Of a DNA stretch of 39,410 nt, positions 16,104 through 25,745 are shown one piece after another (position 1 is the stretch's first letter; each line of letters begins with the position of its first letter). The notes under the pieces are model-generated. The model was not told where the DNA came from. It did not search any database and saw nothing but the letters and a program-made list of their open reading frames with translations. The position numbers and the translations under genes are program-made. Source of the DNA: an uncultured Chloroflexus sp. (GTDB taxonomy: Bacteria > Chloroflexota > Chloroflexia > Chloroflexales > Chloroflexaceae); NCBI RefSeq assembly GCF_937129525.1, contig NZ_CAKZNK010000062.1:1-39410 (forward strand), written 5' to 3'.

Positions 16104-19100
16104 ATGGAACAACGCACGAACTTGCTGATCCGTCCTCGGCGGCGTGATCGCAGCCTCGTCTCGCCAGCCGCTTACACCATCGAACTCGAGTTCGGCGATG
16201 GCCGCCGTATCGTCGCAACCGAAGACGTGCAATTTAACCTGACGCCGCCAGAGACGGCTGATCCTGACTCAATCAGTCGCTACGGTCAAGAGCTGTTTCG
16301 GCGACTCTTTCCCGAACGTATAAGTCATGCGTTCCGCGTTGCCCACATAACGGCAGCGCAACAACAGCAATCGCTCCGCCTGCGCCTCGCGCTCGATCCG
16401 CTCGACAACGAGTTACAGGCCATTCCGTGGGAGCTTCTCCATATCCCATCGCTCAACAGCGCAAATCAGTTTATCCCGGTCGCAACCAGCGATCAGATCC
16501 TGTTTTCACGCTACATCGATAGCGAGCAATTTCCGCTGAGAGATCCAATTGAGCATCGCCCGATCCGATTGCTGCTGGCGCTCAGTGAGCCGGCTGATCT
16601 GGCGCGCTGGGGATTGGCTTCGTTTGACCGCAAAGCGACCGAGCAAGATTTTCGGCAACGTTTTCGCCCCTTCATCGATACCAGGCAGGTAGAGTGTGAT
16701 GTCCTTCCGGTCGCGGAAGAGTCGGCCCTGTATGCTGCGCTTGAGCGCGGTTCTTCAGTGAGAGAGCGCGAGCGCGGCTTTGATGTGGTGCTGTACATCG
16801 GACATGCGCTCTTCCAGCCTCAGTACGGTACCCGGCTCTTGCTCGAACACGGGCCGCAACGGCGTGGACGCCTGCTTGATGGTAGCGATCTGGCGCGCAT
16901 GCTAACCCAATTGCCGGACACCCATAAACCGGCCTTGATCTGTCTGATTGCTTGCAATAGCGCGACTGTTGATCTGCATGCGCCGCTAAGTAATCTGGCT
17001 GCGCGCCTCATCACTGAAAGCGGCATTCCGGCAGTGATCGCAATGCAACGTCTGGTCGCTATTGATCAAGCCCGCGCCTTCACTCAACATCTGACCGAAA
17101 TGCTCCTGCGCAATGGCCTCATTGATCTCGCCGTCGCGACAGCGCGCCGCCGCATCTATCGACCCGATACGGTGAGCTGGAGCACGCCAGTCCTGTATAC
17201 GCGGCTCAGCAGTGGTCGCCTGTTCCAGCCAAGCTCTCTGCTTAGCTACGTCGAATGGGTGTTGCAGCAAGACGATATTCGGCGCTGGGCCGGCAACGAA
17301 TATATTGACGTTGACTGTATTGCTATTCCCCAAGGTCAAAACTGGCAACTGATCCAGCGCCAGGCTGAAAACGGACCGCAGCCAGCTTCAACCCGTGACA
17401 CGCTGATCAATCTCCTGACTGCCAGCGCCGCAGGCTCTGATCATCGCCTCATTGTCCTCACCGGCGCGCATCAATCCGGCCATACTACCATCTTGCGCCG
17501 GGTCTGCCACGATCTGGCCCGCAACGCGCTGCTCGATATTAATGCCACGGTGGGGATAATCGTCTCGCTGGCCGGCTACGAACAGGCGCGCGGTGAGCTG
17601 CGATTGCTCCATCACATTGTCGAGCAAGTACAGCATCAGCATGCAGCGTTTGCCGAGATGCTCGCCAAATTCTTGCAAGGTTCATCCGTGGTTGCGACGC
17701 AACGTCCACGCCTGGTGTTTCTGCTCGATGATGTTGAGCAAGTAGCTGAACCGCACTGGCGCGATATTGTGCGTGACCTGCTCAGCCTGCGTGACCGCAT
17801 CCCCGATCAGCGATTTGTGGTCGCGGCGCCACAATCCTTTGCGCCCCTGGTATCTGAGCATCAAGCCCACCTGCTTGTTATCCAACCGTTGACTGAACCG
17901 GGGATTGTCACCTACATTCGCCAGCGTAATCGACGAAGCGCTCGCAACATTCTCGAGCGGATGCGCGAGTATCGCCTGCACCATCTCGCCAGCGATCCAC
18001 GCATGTTGACCATCATCTACGATCGCCTCTCGAGCGCCAGCTCGCGTTCGGTTACTTACCACGGCATCATCGAAGAGTTTCTGACTCAGGAACTGCGCAC
18101 CATCGATCAGCGCTATCAAATGGGAGGTATTGCTCGTGAAAGTCTCTACACGATTGCATGGCGAATGCGCTGGAGTCTGCAAAGCTATGTGTCAATCGGT
18201 GAGGTGTTTACCATTCTCAATCAGGTGCGGCGTAATCGCGACTACAGTTTAGAGGATCTCTTTCGCCAGTTAAGTGATACGCAATTGATCGTGATCATCG
18301 GTCAGCAGGAGATTCGCTTCGCCAATCAGGCTATTTCCGCCTATTGCGCGGCCCAGGCGCTGTACCGCGATCCTGAACGTCACAAATGGTTGGCTGACAT
18401 CGTTGCTCTCTGCGCTGATGTCGAACGCCAGCGCTGGTGGGAAGACGTGCTGTATGTGCTGGCCGGCTTGCTCGACAAACCAGAAGAATTGCTAGCCTGT
18501 ATTGCCGCTGCGCTGCGCAAAGGCAATAGCCGGCTGGCCCTGCTTGCCGCGCGTTGCCTGGAAGCATTGCCTGCCGCCAGGCTGCAAACAGTTTCTCTTT
18601 CGCTGCGAAACGAGTTGATCGACAATTGCCTCCTCCAGCTCGACGAGCAGCGGGAACCCAGCGCCGAGCGGCGCGAGTTGCTGGTCAGCGCCCTTGGCAA
18701 GATCGATCACCCACAGGTGCGCCAACAGTTGCGCCGGATCCTGGTCGATAAAGTGCGACAAACCAGTAGCGGGCCGCGCTACGAGTATACTAGCGTGCGC
18801 ATCGCCGCTGCCCGCGCGCTCCGTGATCTCTACCTGCCGAATTTCAGTCTGCGGGATGGTAAACCGGTACAGTCACCATTCGACCGCGCGACCATCGCGC
18901 TTAAGCAACTGCGCGACGATCGCCCGTTAGTTGAACTGATGAGTCAATGGTTGCAGGGTGAAACCGGGCGGCAAGAACTGCGGCATCGTATCAGCACCTC
19001 GCCGCTGGCGCCAGAACGATCTATTGCGGCCTTCGTCCTTGCCGATGTGAGTGAAGCGCCGGCCAATCAGCTCCATGACGCCCGCTTTCTACTGCGGTTG

Positions 19101-19712
19101 ATCACCAGTCCCACCGACACCATCGAGACCAGAGTCAGCGATGACTGGATTGATACCATGTGGTCAGCAGCCGATGCCCTGACCCTGTTTGACCCGGAAT
19201 ATGTCACACCGCTTATCGCGGCCCTGATCAAGCACAAACGGAGTATGCCCAACCCGGCTGCCCAGCAGCTCGCCTATCTCGTTGGTCGCCTGCGAATGAA
19301 GCAGCCTTTTGTGATCGACTGGTTGATCGGTCTACTCGTTACCAATCCCAGCCAGAATGTCAAAGCGCGCGCCTTGCAATCGCTGGCGTGGATCGGTAGC
19401 GAAGCGACCAATCGTATGATTGTGATTGATGGTGAGGCCCGCGATAACGCCTTGACGGTCAAACAGTTGATCGAAGAGATTGCGCTCTGGCGACAGACAC
19501 TGCCTCGTTTCACGAACGGAGAGTTCGTGGTCGATTTTCCGGCTCATACCTCTTCACCGATCTACTTGCGTGGCAAAGCGATTGAAGCGCTGGCCTGGAT
19601 CGGGGATCGAGACACGCTGCGCGAACTGGATAGTGATTGTCAGAACTGGCCTCTCGAATTACGCGCGCGATGGCATACGGCGCGGGCAATTATTCAAGAG
19701 CGAACAGGTTAA
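16104..19712 (+). CDS. CHAT protease - NACHT-like NTPase - HEAT repeat protein
   Basis: A 1202-residue, probably cytoplasmic protein. Residues about 90-380 form a CHAT (caspase-like) peptidase domain with the catalytic dyad H234 in VLYIGHALF and C284 in CLIACNSA, and the typical IPWELLH strand (107-113). Residues about 425-760 resemble a NACHT/STAND NTPase: P-loop GAHQSGHTT (454-462), Walker B RLVFLLDDVEQ (536-546), and the end-of-NACHT motif EIRFANQAISAYCAAQAL. The P-loop lysine is replaced by His (H460). From about 780 to the end are alpha-helical HEAT-like repeats, the usual sensor part. Such proteins are known in bacterial cell-death and anti-phage systems, where ligand sensing activates the protease; that role is inferred here. 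No target gene is adjacent. GGAG 8-10 bases upstream supports the ATG. Confidence 0.8.
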   Translation: MEQRTNLLIRPRRRDRSLVSPAAYTIELEFGDGRRIVATEDVQFNLTPPETADPDSISRYGQELFRRLFPERISHAFRVAHITAAQQQQSLRLRLALDPLDNELQAIPWELLHIPSLNSANQFIPVATSDQILFSRYIDSEQFPLRDPIEHRPIRLLLALSEPADLARWGLASFDRKATEQDFRQRFRPFIDTRQVECDVLPVAEESALYAALERGSSVRERERGFDVVLYIGHALFQPQYGTRLLLEHGPQRRGRLLDGSDLARMLTQLPDTHKPALICLIACNSATVDLHAPLSNLAARLITESGIPAVIAMQRLVAIDQARAFTQHLTEMLLRNGLIDLAVATARRRIYRPDTVSWSTPVLYTRLSSGRLFQPSSLLSYVEWVLQQDDIRRWAGNEYIDVDCIAIPQGQNWQLIQRQAENGPQPASTRDTLINLLTASAAGSDHRLIVLTGAHQSGHTTILRRVCHDLARNALLDINATVGIIVSLAGYEQARGELRLLHHIVEQVQHQHAAFAEMLAKFLQGSSVVATQRPRLVFLLDDVEQVAEPHWRDIVRDLLSLRDRIPDQRFVVAAPQSFAPLVSEHQAHLLVIQPLTEPGIVTYIRQRNRRSARNILERMREYRLHHLASDPRMLTIIYDRLSSASSRSVTYHGIIEEFLTQELRTIDQRYQMGGIARESLYTIAWRMRWSLQSYVSIGEVFTILNQVRRNRDYSLEDLFRQLSDTQLIVIIGQQEIRFANQAISAYCAAQALYRDPERHKWLADIVALCADVERQRWWEDVLYVLAGLLDKPEELLACIAAALRKGNSRLALLAARCLEALPAARLQTVSLSLRNELIDNCLLQLDEQREPSAERRELLVSALGKIDHPQVRQQLRRILVDKVRQTSSGPRYEYTSVRIAAARALRDLYLPNFSLRDGKPVQSPFDRATIALKQLRDDRPLVELMSQWLQGETGRQELRHRISTSPLAPERSIAAFVLADVSEAPANQLHDARFLLRLITSPTDTIETRVSDDWIDTMWSAADALTLFDPEYVTPLIAALIKHKRSMPNPAAQQLAYLVGRLRMKQPFVIDWLIGLLVTNPSQNVKARALQSLAWIGSEATNRMIVIDGEARDNALTVKQLIEEIALWRQTLPRFTNGEFVVDFPAHTSSPIYLRGKAIEALAWIGDRDTLRELDSDCQNWPLELRARWHTARAIIQERTG

Positions 19713-19762
19713 GCTCCTGGTCAGACTGGCAACCGCACTGCCACATCAAGGAACGCAGAGCA

Positions 19763-19788
19763 CAAACGCCAGCCCTGGCTGGCGTTTG
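19763..19788. terminator. bidirectional hairpin between convergent genes
   Basis: CAAACGCCAGC (19763-19773) pairs perfectly with GCTGGCGTTTG (19778-19788) across a 4-base loop. It sits between the CHAT gene and the G8-domain gene, which converge; each strand ends the stem in GTTTG. Confidence 0.7.
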
Positions 19789-19817
19789 CCGGTAATATCG
19801 CACCTCAATGCCGCTGG

Positions 19818-22775
19818 CTACGGACGATACAATCGCAGATAGGTATCGCGATACAGTGCCTCATCTGACAAGGGGTCGTTCGGCGCACTACCGGTAAATG
19901 GCACCCCGCCACGCGCATTGACCCATACCCGCTGGTTGGCAATATCGTGCCAGAAGCTGTTGTCGGTAGTCAGCAGCGCAGTGAACGATGACACCTGCGT
20001 CAAATCGCGTCGATGCGGTGCGCCTGGTTGCGCGTCATCATAATTTTCGCGCGTTGTCAGGTAGGCTAGCACCGGAGCGCTACCACCAAACGGCAAACCG
20101 AGGATGACCTGATCAGCCGTGGTATGCATGTTCGAGAGCATCACCTTTAATTCACTGACGGGAAGCGCCACACTCGTTGTGCTATCGCGAAACTCCACCA
20201 GATACCGACCGCCGGGTACTGCGGCAAAGTGACGCATCCAGGACATAATCCCGAAGGTGTTACGGCTACCACCATTTCCATTCTCAACGATCCACTGATC
20301 AATTGGCTGCTGATTGCTATCCAGGCGGGTAACCGTTAACGGCATCAATGGCTTGAAGGGATCACTGCCATCGATTCGGAAACCAGACACCCCGTAGTAC
20401 GGGCCGGCGCAACTCATGCCGTTGTTAACTGACCCATTAACCGGCGCACAGGAACGCCCCGCTGTCAGGAAGGGAATATCGTACACCCAGTAGTTGCCGG
20501 CAGGCCCCCAATAGCCGTAGGGATCCCACAATGCGCCTGCCAGCGCTGCGTTACCTGTCGGCGTGTTGAGATTAGGCGAAATGACCCGCCGACCTGGATG
20601 GGAGTTGATCAATCGGTTATCGGGGTTGCGCACCAGACCGCGATCCACAGGACGGGTGTAATAGTCATTGGTCGCAAATGCGCCACTGGCCCGGTCAGAG
20701 CGCTGGTCAAAGCCAAAATTGACGATCACGTTATCAAAAATATCGAACGTGCTGTGATAGCTGGCTACCGCTGTATTTGGTTGACCAACCAGATGGATCG
20801 GTGGCGGCGTGGCGTTATTTAAACTGACGCCAACGATCAATGAATCGAAGATTTTACCGTTATCGCCGGCGCCGGCAAAGAACATACCGAGATTATCGGC
20901 AGAGACAAACCGCACATAATCCGGAAGTGTCACTCGATTCCACAAGCCATTGTCGTTGTTTTTGTACACCGTAATGTCGCTGAGCGTGAAACGAACCCGA
21001 TTATTGTAACGATCTGGACTGCCATCAACCGTCGGCGCGTACTTCAACTCAGAGGTATTTCCTTCATCATCATGTGGCGCAAAATCGATGTTGATTCCCG
21101 GTCTGTTGTTGGAATGGGCGACATTGTGGCTGAAAACACCTAGCGGAAGATTGAACGGTCGAATCGGCACGTTTCTGTTCGGCCCTAACGCTCGCTGCGG
21201 GAAAGCCAGCCAGAAGCCATTGCCATCGACATCAGCAGCCACATTGCCACGCACGATGTTGTCTGGATTGGTCAGCCAGAAACCTGATGGCCCTCGTCGA
21301 AAAGCGCGTTGATCGCTGGGCAAGAGTGGTTGCGGCGGTTGACGCACTTTGAGCACCAGATTCCCCTCGATCACATTGCGCCGCTCAACCGCATCTTCGA
21401 GAAATACTGCATGACCGGCAATGTCGTAACAGATGTTATTCCGTACCGTCACCCCATTCGTGCCGTGGATGACAATGCACCGATTCGCCGAATTCCAGAC
21501 GCTCGAATTGGCGATCATCTGCGCCGTGGCATCACCAATCAGACTGCCATCAGGGCGGTACGACAGCAGATGAAAATGGATTGGATAGCGCCCAAAACGT
21601 CCACCCTGCCCCATCCGGCGCAATTCTACGCCATCGAGCCGCAAGACCCCACTATCCATCACCATCACGTGCGCGCCAAATCGATGGTCTCGCCACAATT
21701 GATCATCAGCGCCCTGAATCACAATTCGCCGCGAGAGTACCCCCACTTCGGCGCGCTCATCGAGAACTAAGGGCGTCACTTCCATTGTTGGCGTGAGCGT
21801 CATACCGTCTGCCGCCACATATTGCAAACGCCCCCAACGCGCGCGTTGCAACGGCGCAGCAAGCGTGATCTGATTGTCTGCCACAGTCTGCGCGACCAGT
21901 CTTTCCGTTTCACCAAACCCGTAAAAATCGGTTGGCGCGATCACGATCTGATCGCCTGCCTGCCAATCAACAGTCTCGCTCAACGTCAGGCGATCTGTGC
22001 TTGCCGCAGCATGATCACCCAGTCGTGTCCAGACTCGACCGGGCGTCGCGCCGTAGGCCTCAAATGAACCTCCCATCACCAAAATTCCGCGCGTTCCCAT
22101 CCCCATAACATCTTCGTCCATGTCAGGCGCATTTAGCGTAATCGTTGCCCGATGCTGGAATGGCGCTGATGGGCTACCGATGCGCAATCGACCATTGCCA
22201 TGCAGCATGATCCAGCCTGCGGTCAGTTCGAGATCGCGCTGGTCGAAGATCAACTCCCCCTCAATGAAGAGACTGCGTAATGCTGGTGGGCTGACATCGA
22301 GCAAGACGACCTTCCCTGCGGGTATGGTGACCGTATCGTTGGCCTGGGGCAAGCGCCCTCCCCAGGTAGCAGGTTCTGACCACCGCTCGATTAACCGACT
22401 TGCCACCAGCGGCACGAAGATCGTCGATTCGCCCTGGACAAACACGCTTCCGCGCATATCCGGATCAAAATCGCACAAGAATGAGCTGGAACCGATTGCG
22501 GTCAGGGTTTGGGTGAAACTCTCGCCAGACTGGATGAGAGGCGTTTCCCAACTGCCATCGCTGGCGCGCAATCGGTGCGGCGAGGCAGTCGTGTTGCGCC
22601 AGACGAGTGGGCTACCAGCAGCGACGTGAAGTTCGTAGTTTTGCCCCTGCGCTAGCTCGACAACCGATTGCGACGGAGCAGCGCGCGAAACCAGGAGTGG
22701 AGCAACGATCAGCAAGGCGATAATGCCGGTGAACAAGAGCCTCAGCCAGGCAGAGACGAAATGGCTACGATGCAT
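19818..22775 (-). CDS. secreted G8-domain, right-handed beta-helix protein with cupredoxin-like N-domain
   Basis: A 985-residue exported protein with an N-terminal hydrophobic signal helix (about 10-32). Residues 40-115 look like a cupredoxin module: H67 in SPHRLRASDG and C101-x2-D104-x2-M107 in FLCDFDPDMRG, i.e. amicyanin spacing but with Asp in place of the second His. Residues about 130-260 match the G8 domain (RWSEPATWGGRLPQANDTVTIPAG). The middle is a parallel beta-helix rich in asparagines and hydrophobics (SSVWNSANRCIVIHGTNGV, VRNNICYDIAGHAVFLEDAV), as in CEMIP/TMEM2-type and other G8 proteins, some of which act on polysaccharides. A catalytic role here is not proven. Single gene with divergent neighbour. 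Confidence 0.75.
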   Translation of the reverse strand: MHRSHFVSAWLRLLFTGIIALLIVAPLLVSRAAPSQSVVELAQGQNYELHVAAGSPLVWRNTTASPHRLRASDGSWETPLIQSGESFTQTLTAIGSSSFLCDFDPDMRGSVFVQGESTIFVPLVASRLIERWSEPATWGGRLPQANDTVTIPAGKVVLLDVSPPALRSLFIEGELIFDQRDLELTAGWIMLHGNGRLRIGSPSAPFQHRATITLNAPDMDEDVMGMGTRGILVMGGSFEAYGATPGRVWTRLGDHAAASTDRLTLSETVDWQAGDQIVIAPTDFYGFGETERLVAQTVADNQITLAAPLQRARWGRLQYVAADGMTLTPTMEVTPLVLDERAEVGVLSRRIVIQGADDQLWRDHRFGAHVMVMDSGVLRLDGVELRRMGQGGRFGRYPIHFHLLSYRPDGSLIGDATAQMIANSSVWNSANRCIVIHGTNGVTVRNNICYDIAGHAVFLEDAVERRNVIEGNLVLKVRQPPQPLLPSDQRAFRRGPSGFWLTNPDNIVRGNVAADVDGNGFWLAFPQRALGPNRNVPIRPFNLPLGVFSHNVAHSNNRPGINIDFAPHDDEGNTSELKYAPTVDGSPDRYNNRVRFTLSDITVYKNNDNGLWNRVTLPDYVRFVSADNLGMFFAGAGDNGKIFDSLIVGVSLNNATPPPIHLVGQPNTAVASYHSTFDIFDNVIVNFGFDQRSDRASGAFATNDYYTRPVDRGLVRNPDNRLINSHPGRRVISPNLNTPTGNAALAGALWDPYGYWGPAGNYWVYDIPFLTAGRSCAPVNGSVNNGMSCAGPYYGVSGFRIDGSDPFKPLMPLTVTRLDSNQQPIDQWIVENGNGGSRNTFGIMSWMRHFAAVPGGRYLVEFRDSTTSVALPVSELKVMLSNMHTTADQVILGLPFGGSAPVLAYLTTRENYDDAQPGAPHRRDLTQVSSFTALLTTDNSFWHDIANQRVWVNARGGVPFTGSAPNDPLSDEALYRDTYLRLYRP

Positions 22776-23099
22776 TGGAAGCTGTTCAACCTTTCCAGGG
22801 TCTGAGTTGTTTAGACGATGAAAGGAATATCGTTTGAGTCTTTGATCGTATGAATCTAGCGTACTAGAGGTTGAAAAGTATCGTCAATGGTACTTTCGTC
22901 CCTTCAGATGCTGGCTTAATCGAACAGAAACCACAGAGAATAGTACGTAGACAAGTCAGCAGTCTCGCTATGCCACCGAGAATATCATAATTGTCATTGA
23001 TGGCTATCTTCAAACCAGACTAAAGTCATGCTGGTGATCGTCGTTTTCTTTTGCTATGGTAAAACAGGCAACATTGTCGCTACACCGCGAGGATCTACT
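22776..23099. other. divergent promoter region
   Basis: This 324-base gap lies between two divergent genes for exported proteins. On the minus strand TTGACG followed after 18 bases by TACGCT is a weak promoter candidate for the G8 gene. On the plus strand TGCTATGGT near 23051-23059 resembles an extended -10. No RNA gene is seen. Confidence 0.35.
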
Positions 23100-24497
23100 A
23101 TGCGCGCTTATCTTCCGGTCATTCTAATCTTGATCATCGCCGGACTGCTATCAACGGCGCAGGCCCAACCCGACATTACCGTAATCTGGGTGCCGCTGGT
23201 GCAGGCGCCACCGCCGACAGTAGCCGGATACCTGGGCAGTGAACGCGATGATACGATGGTTGCCGTAGCGCCAGGGCCAGCGGGCGAATTGATCATTGCA
23301 GGCAACGTTCCCCAACTTGATGGCGTGAATGAAACGATCATCGCCGGCGGAGGCGCCGGCGCGCTCATTCGCATTGCTCCCGATGGACGCACTATTGCCA
23401 GCGTGACCCGGCTAGCGCCGGCGCTCAACGCGATGGCAATGGCTCCTAACGGTAGCGTGGTCGTCTGTGGCAACAATGAAGTGATCGTGCTCGAATCCAA
23501 TCTAACAACCGCGCGCTGGCAGGCTACACTACCGGTCAGTGCGAGTCGATGCGCGATTGCAGCCAATGGTCAGGTTGCGATCTTGCTTGCCTCGACCAAG
23601 ACCATTCTTGTCTACTCACCAGATGGCAGTACAGCCCGTTCGATCACCGTTAACGGCACCGCCGTAGCCGACATTGCGCTTGACAGCGAGCGTGGATTGG
23701 TCTTTGCAACCGGCTATACCCAGGCTGCTTCTGATTTGAAAGTAGCCTTTCTCCGCGCTTACCAGATCGGTAATGGGAATCTGGTATGGCAACGATACGG
23801 TTTCGGCGCTGCCGAAACGAAAGGCGCCGGTCTGACCGCCGATAGTGAAGGGAGGCGGCTGGCGCTTGGCGCCGATGGATTGCTCTACTTTGCCGGTTTC
23901 ACCGACGGCGGCAACTCTATTTTTGGCCGCGATCCGGCTAACCTGAACCGCGCGCTCAATAGCAGTGAGCTGATCAAGTACGATGCGTATAACAATCCTG
24001 CCAACCTGAGCGGCGCAAAATCACTGGCCTGGTACGGACGTTTCGATCCGGCTAGCGGCACCCTGCTGCGCGGGCAGTGGCTCCTCACCCGGCTAAGCGA
24101 CGGCAAAGGCAATTCAATCTCCATCCGTGCACTGGCTGCTGCCTCTGACGGTACGTTGCTTATCACCGGCGACTCGGCGTGTTGCATCGCTGGCCGCACC
24201 GGAATGCAACTCTTCAATCAGACCCTCGGCAGCTACGAATTGAGTGAACCGTTTGTACTGGTCGTCAACCCCGATTTCACGCAACGTCGGCTATGGACGG
24301 CGCTGGCTGCGCCGGGTGCTACTGCAGGCAGCTCACCAGGGTTATCCGCCGCGATAACTGCCGATCGGATCGTCGTTGGCGTGCAATTTAGCCCCAATAC
24401 AGCCGATACGCGCGCCCTGATCACAACCGGCAATCCTCGTTTTCCAACCCGTAATGGCGGAAAAGATGCCTATTATCTAATCATGCCACGACCGTAG
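23100..24497 (+). CDS. secreted beta-propeller-like protein, unknown function
   Basis: A 465-residue protein with a clear Sec signal peptide (MRAYLPVILILIIAGLL then AQAQ, probable cleavage near residue 22). The rest is made of repeated beta-strand units of the type IRIAPDGRTIASVTRL, MAMAPNGSVVVCGNN, VLVYSPDGSTARSIT and ALGADGLLYFAGFTDGG, which resemble blades of an NHL/PQQ-like or SBBP-type beta-propeller. No catalytic residues can be named; two Cys (CC in SACCIAGRTG) could form disulfides. The ATG at 23100, preceded by GAGGAT, is chosen because the signal peptide starts there, although the frame is open from 23028. It is divergent from the G8 gene; both products are exported and may share a promoter region. 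Confidence 0.6.
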   Translation: MRAYLPVILILIIAGLLSTAQAQPDITVIWVPLVQAPPPTVAGYLGSERDDTMVAVAPGPAGELIIAGNVPQLDGVNETIIAGGGAGALIRIAPDGRTIASVTRLAPALNAMAMAPNGSVVVCGNNEVIVLESNLTTARWQATLPVSASRCAIAANGQVAILLASTKTILVYSPDGSTARSITVNGTAVADIALDSERGLVFATGYTQAASDLKVAFLRAYQIGNGNLVWQRYGFGAAETKGAGLTADSEGRRLALGADGLLYFAGFTDGGNSIFGRDPANLNRALNSSELIKYDAYNNPANLSGAKSLAWYGRFDPASGTLLRGQWLLTRLSDGKGNSISIRALAAASDGTLLITGDSACCIAGRTGMQLFNQTLGSYELSEPFVLVVNPDFTQRRLWTALAAPGATAGSSPGLSAAITADRIVVGVQFSPNTADTRALITTGNPRFPTRNGGKDAYYLIMPRP

Positions 24498-24845
24498 CGC
24501 GGCCCACCAGCCGGTTGCCAGCGGCTTTGCCGACAGCGCCCCGAGCGCGTGTCACATCTTGCGCGCAGATGCAGCCGGTATCAGTCAGCGTCTGACCTGA
24601 TCGGATCCGGCCCGGTACTTATCCAAAAACAGCAATTCCGGCAACAACTATGTGGCGCAACGCCAACCCTGGCGCTTTGCCTGGTTCTCGCTACCATCGA
24701 CACAGCCAGCGCTGCCCACTCCGACGACTGCCATCGAACCGGTCTGCTCTCTGAAACCACGCAGATGCCGACAGAGCATCGAACATCCGCAGTTGCGCAT
24801 AATCGGTTAACAGCGACTGAAGCGATATAGCCTGTTCCTGCTAAC
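24498..24845. other. intergenic gap without a recognisable gene
   Basis: A 93-codon open frame (24549-24830) has low-complexity, shadow-like composition and no ribosome site. Nothing else stands out until the hyi promoter at 24846. Confidence 0.45.
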
Positions 24846-24874
24846 TTGACGCGCCGATCACGGCTCGCTATACT
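24846..24874 (+). promoter_or_regulatory. promoter of the hydroxypyruvate isomerase gene
   Basis: TTGACG (24846-24851), a 17-base spacer and TATACT (24869-24874) give a near-consensus sigma-70 promoter. Transcription would start near 24881, about 34 bases before the ATG at 24915, which rules out the longer open frame from 24846. Confidence 0.75.
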
Positions 24875-24914
24875 AACGTCGTTCCATCGAAACCGCTTTC
24901 ACCATCAGAAACCT

Positions 24915-25745
24915 ATGCTGAACTTCGCCTTGAACGTCTCGCTCACCCTGCGGGCATTGCCCTGGGCAGAACGGTTCGATACAGCGCTGCGCCTCGGCTT
25001 CAGCGCCATCGAATTCTGGTGGCCGGAAGAAACCGATCTCACCGCTATTGCGCGCCACATTCGCGATGCCGGTCTGAAGGCGGTACTGTTCAATTTCGCC
25101 GCCGGCGCGATTGCGCGGGGCGACCGTGGCTGGCTCAACCACCCCGAACGGCAACACGATTTTCGCGCTCACGTGCCGATCGCGCTCGATTTCGCCCATC
25201 AGATCGGTTGTTCACGCATCAATGCTCTGGTCGGCAAGCTCATTCCCGGCGAGTCGCGTCAGAGTCAACTGGCGCGAGCGCGCGACAATCTGGCCTGGGC
25301 ATGCGAACAGGCCGCAACCGCCGGCATTGAAATTGTGGTTGAGTCGCTCAACGCCTGGGAAAACAGCGGCTATCTCTTAACCAACACTCCCGATACGCTC
25401 GCCTTTCTCGGCGATGTGGGTGCGGCAAACCTGCGCTACCAGTATGATTGCTATCATATGCAATTGATGGAAGGGAACATCACCCGCACCATTCGCAATC
25501 ATATCGATCAGATCGGTCACATCCAGGTCGCCGATGCACCCGATCGCCATCAACCCGGCGCCGGTGAACTCCACTTTCCCTTCATCTTCAAGGCCATTGC
25601 GACAAGTGGCTACACCGGCTTCATCGGGCTGGAATTTGTGCCCCAAGGCGACATCGAGGCAGCGCTGGCATGGTTACCGCCTGACCGGCGCGGCCCGATT
25701 GATCCGGCAGCGTTACGTTGGATAAGGGAATCGTCGTCAGGCTGA
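24915..25745 (+). CDS. hyi: hydroxypyruvate isomerase-like TIM-barrel protein
   Basis: Cytoplasmic xylose-isomerase-like TIM barrel of the Hyi family, which interconverts hydroxypyruvate and tartronate semialdehyde; related members isomerise other short sugars, so the exact substrate is inferred. From ATG 24915 the protein has 276 residues. Recognisable Hyi features: LNFALNVSLTLRALPWAERF at the start (in place of the usual N-terminal FAANLS-like strand), FSAIEFWWPEE, catalytic Glu in IEIVVESLNAWENSGYLLT, YQYDCYHMQLMEGNI, the segment IGHIQVADAPDRHQPGAGEL, and the second Glu in FIGLEFVPQG. A strong promoter lies just upstream. No other glyoxylate-pathway gene is nearby, so it is probably a single-gene unit. 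Confidence 0.8.
   Translation: MLNFALNVSLTLRALPWAERFDTALRLGFSAIEFWWPEETDLTAIARHIRDAGLKAVLFNFAAGAIARGDRGWLNHPERQHDFRAHVPIALDFAHQIGCSRINALVGKLIPGESRQSQLARARDNLAWACEQAATAGIEIVVESLNAWENSGYLLTNTPDTLAFLGDVGAANLRYQYDCYHMQLMEGNITRTIRNHIDQIGHIQVADAPDRHQPGAGELHFPFIFKAIATSGYTGFIGLEFVPQGDIEAALAWLPPDRRGPIDPAALRWIRESSSG

Noticed and set aside
24549-24830. 93-codon frame upstream of hyi
   Set aside because: No ribosome site; the region just before the hyi promoter reads as non-coding.
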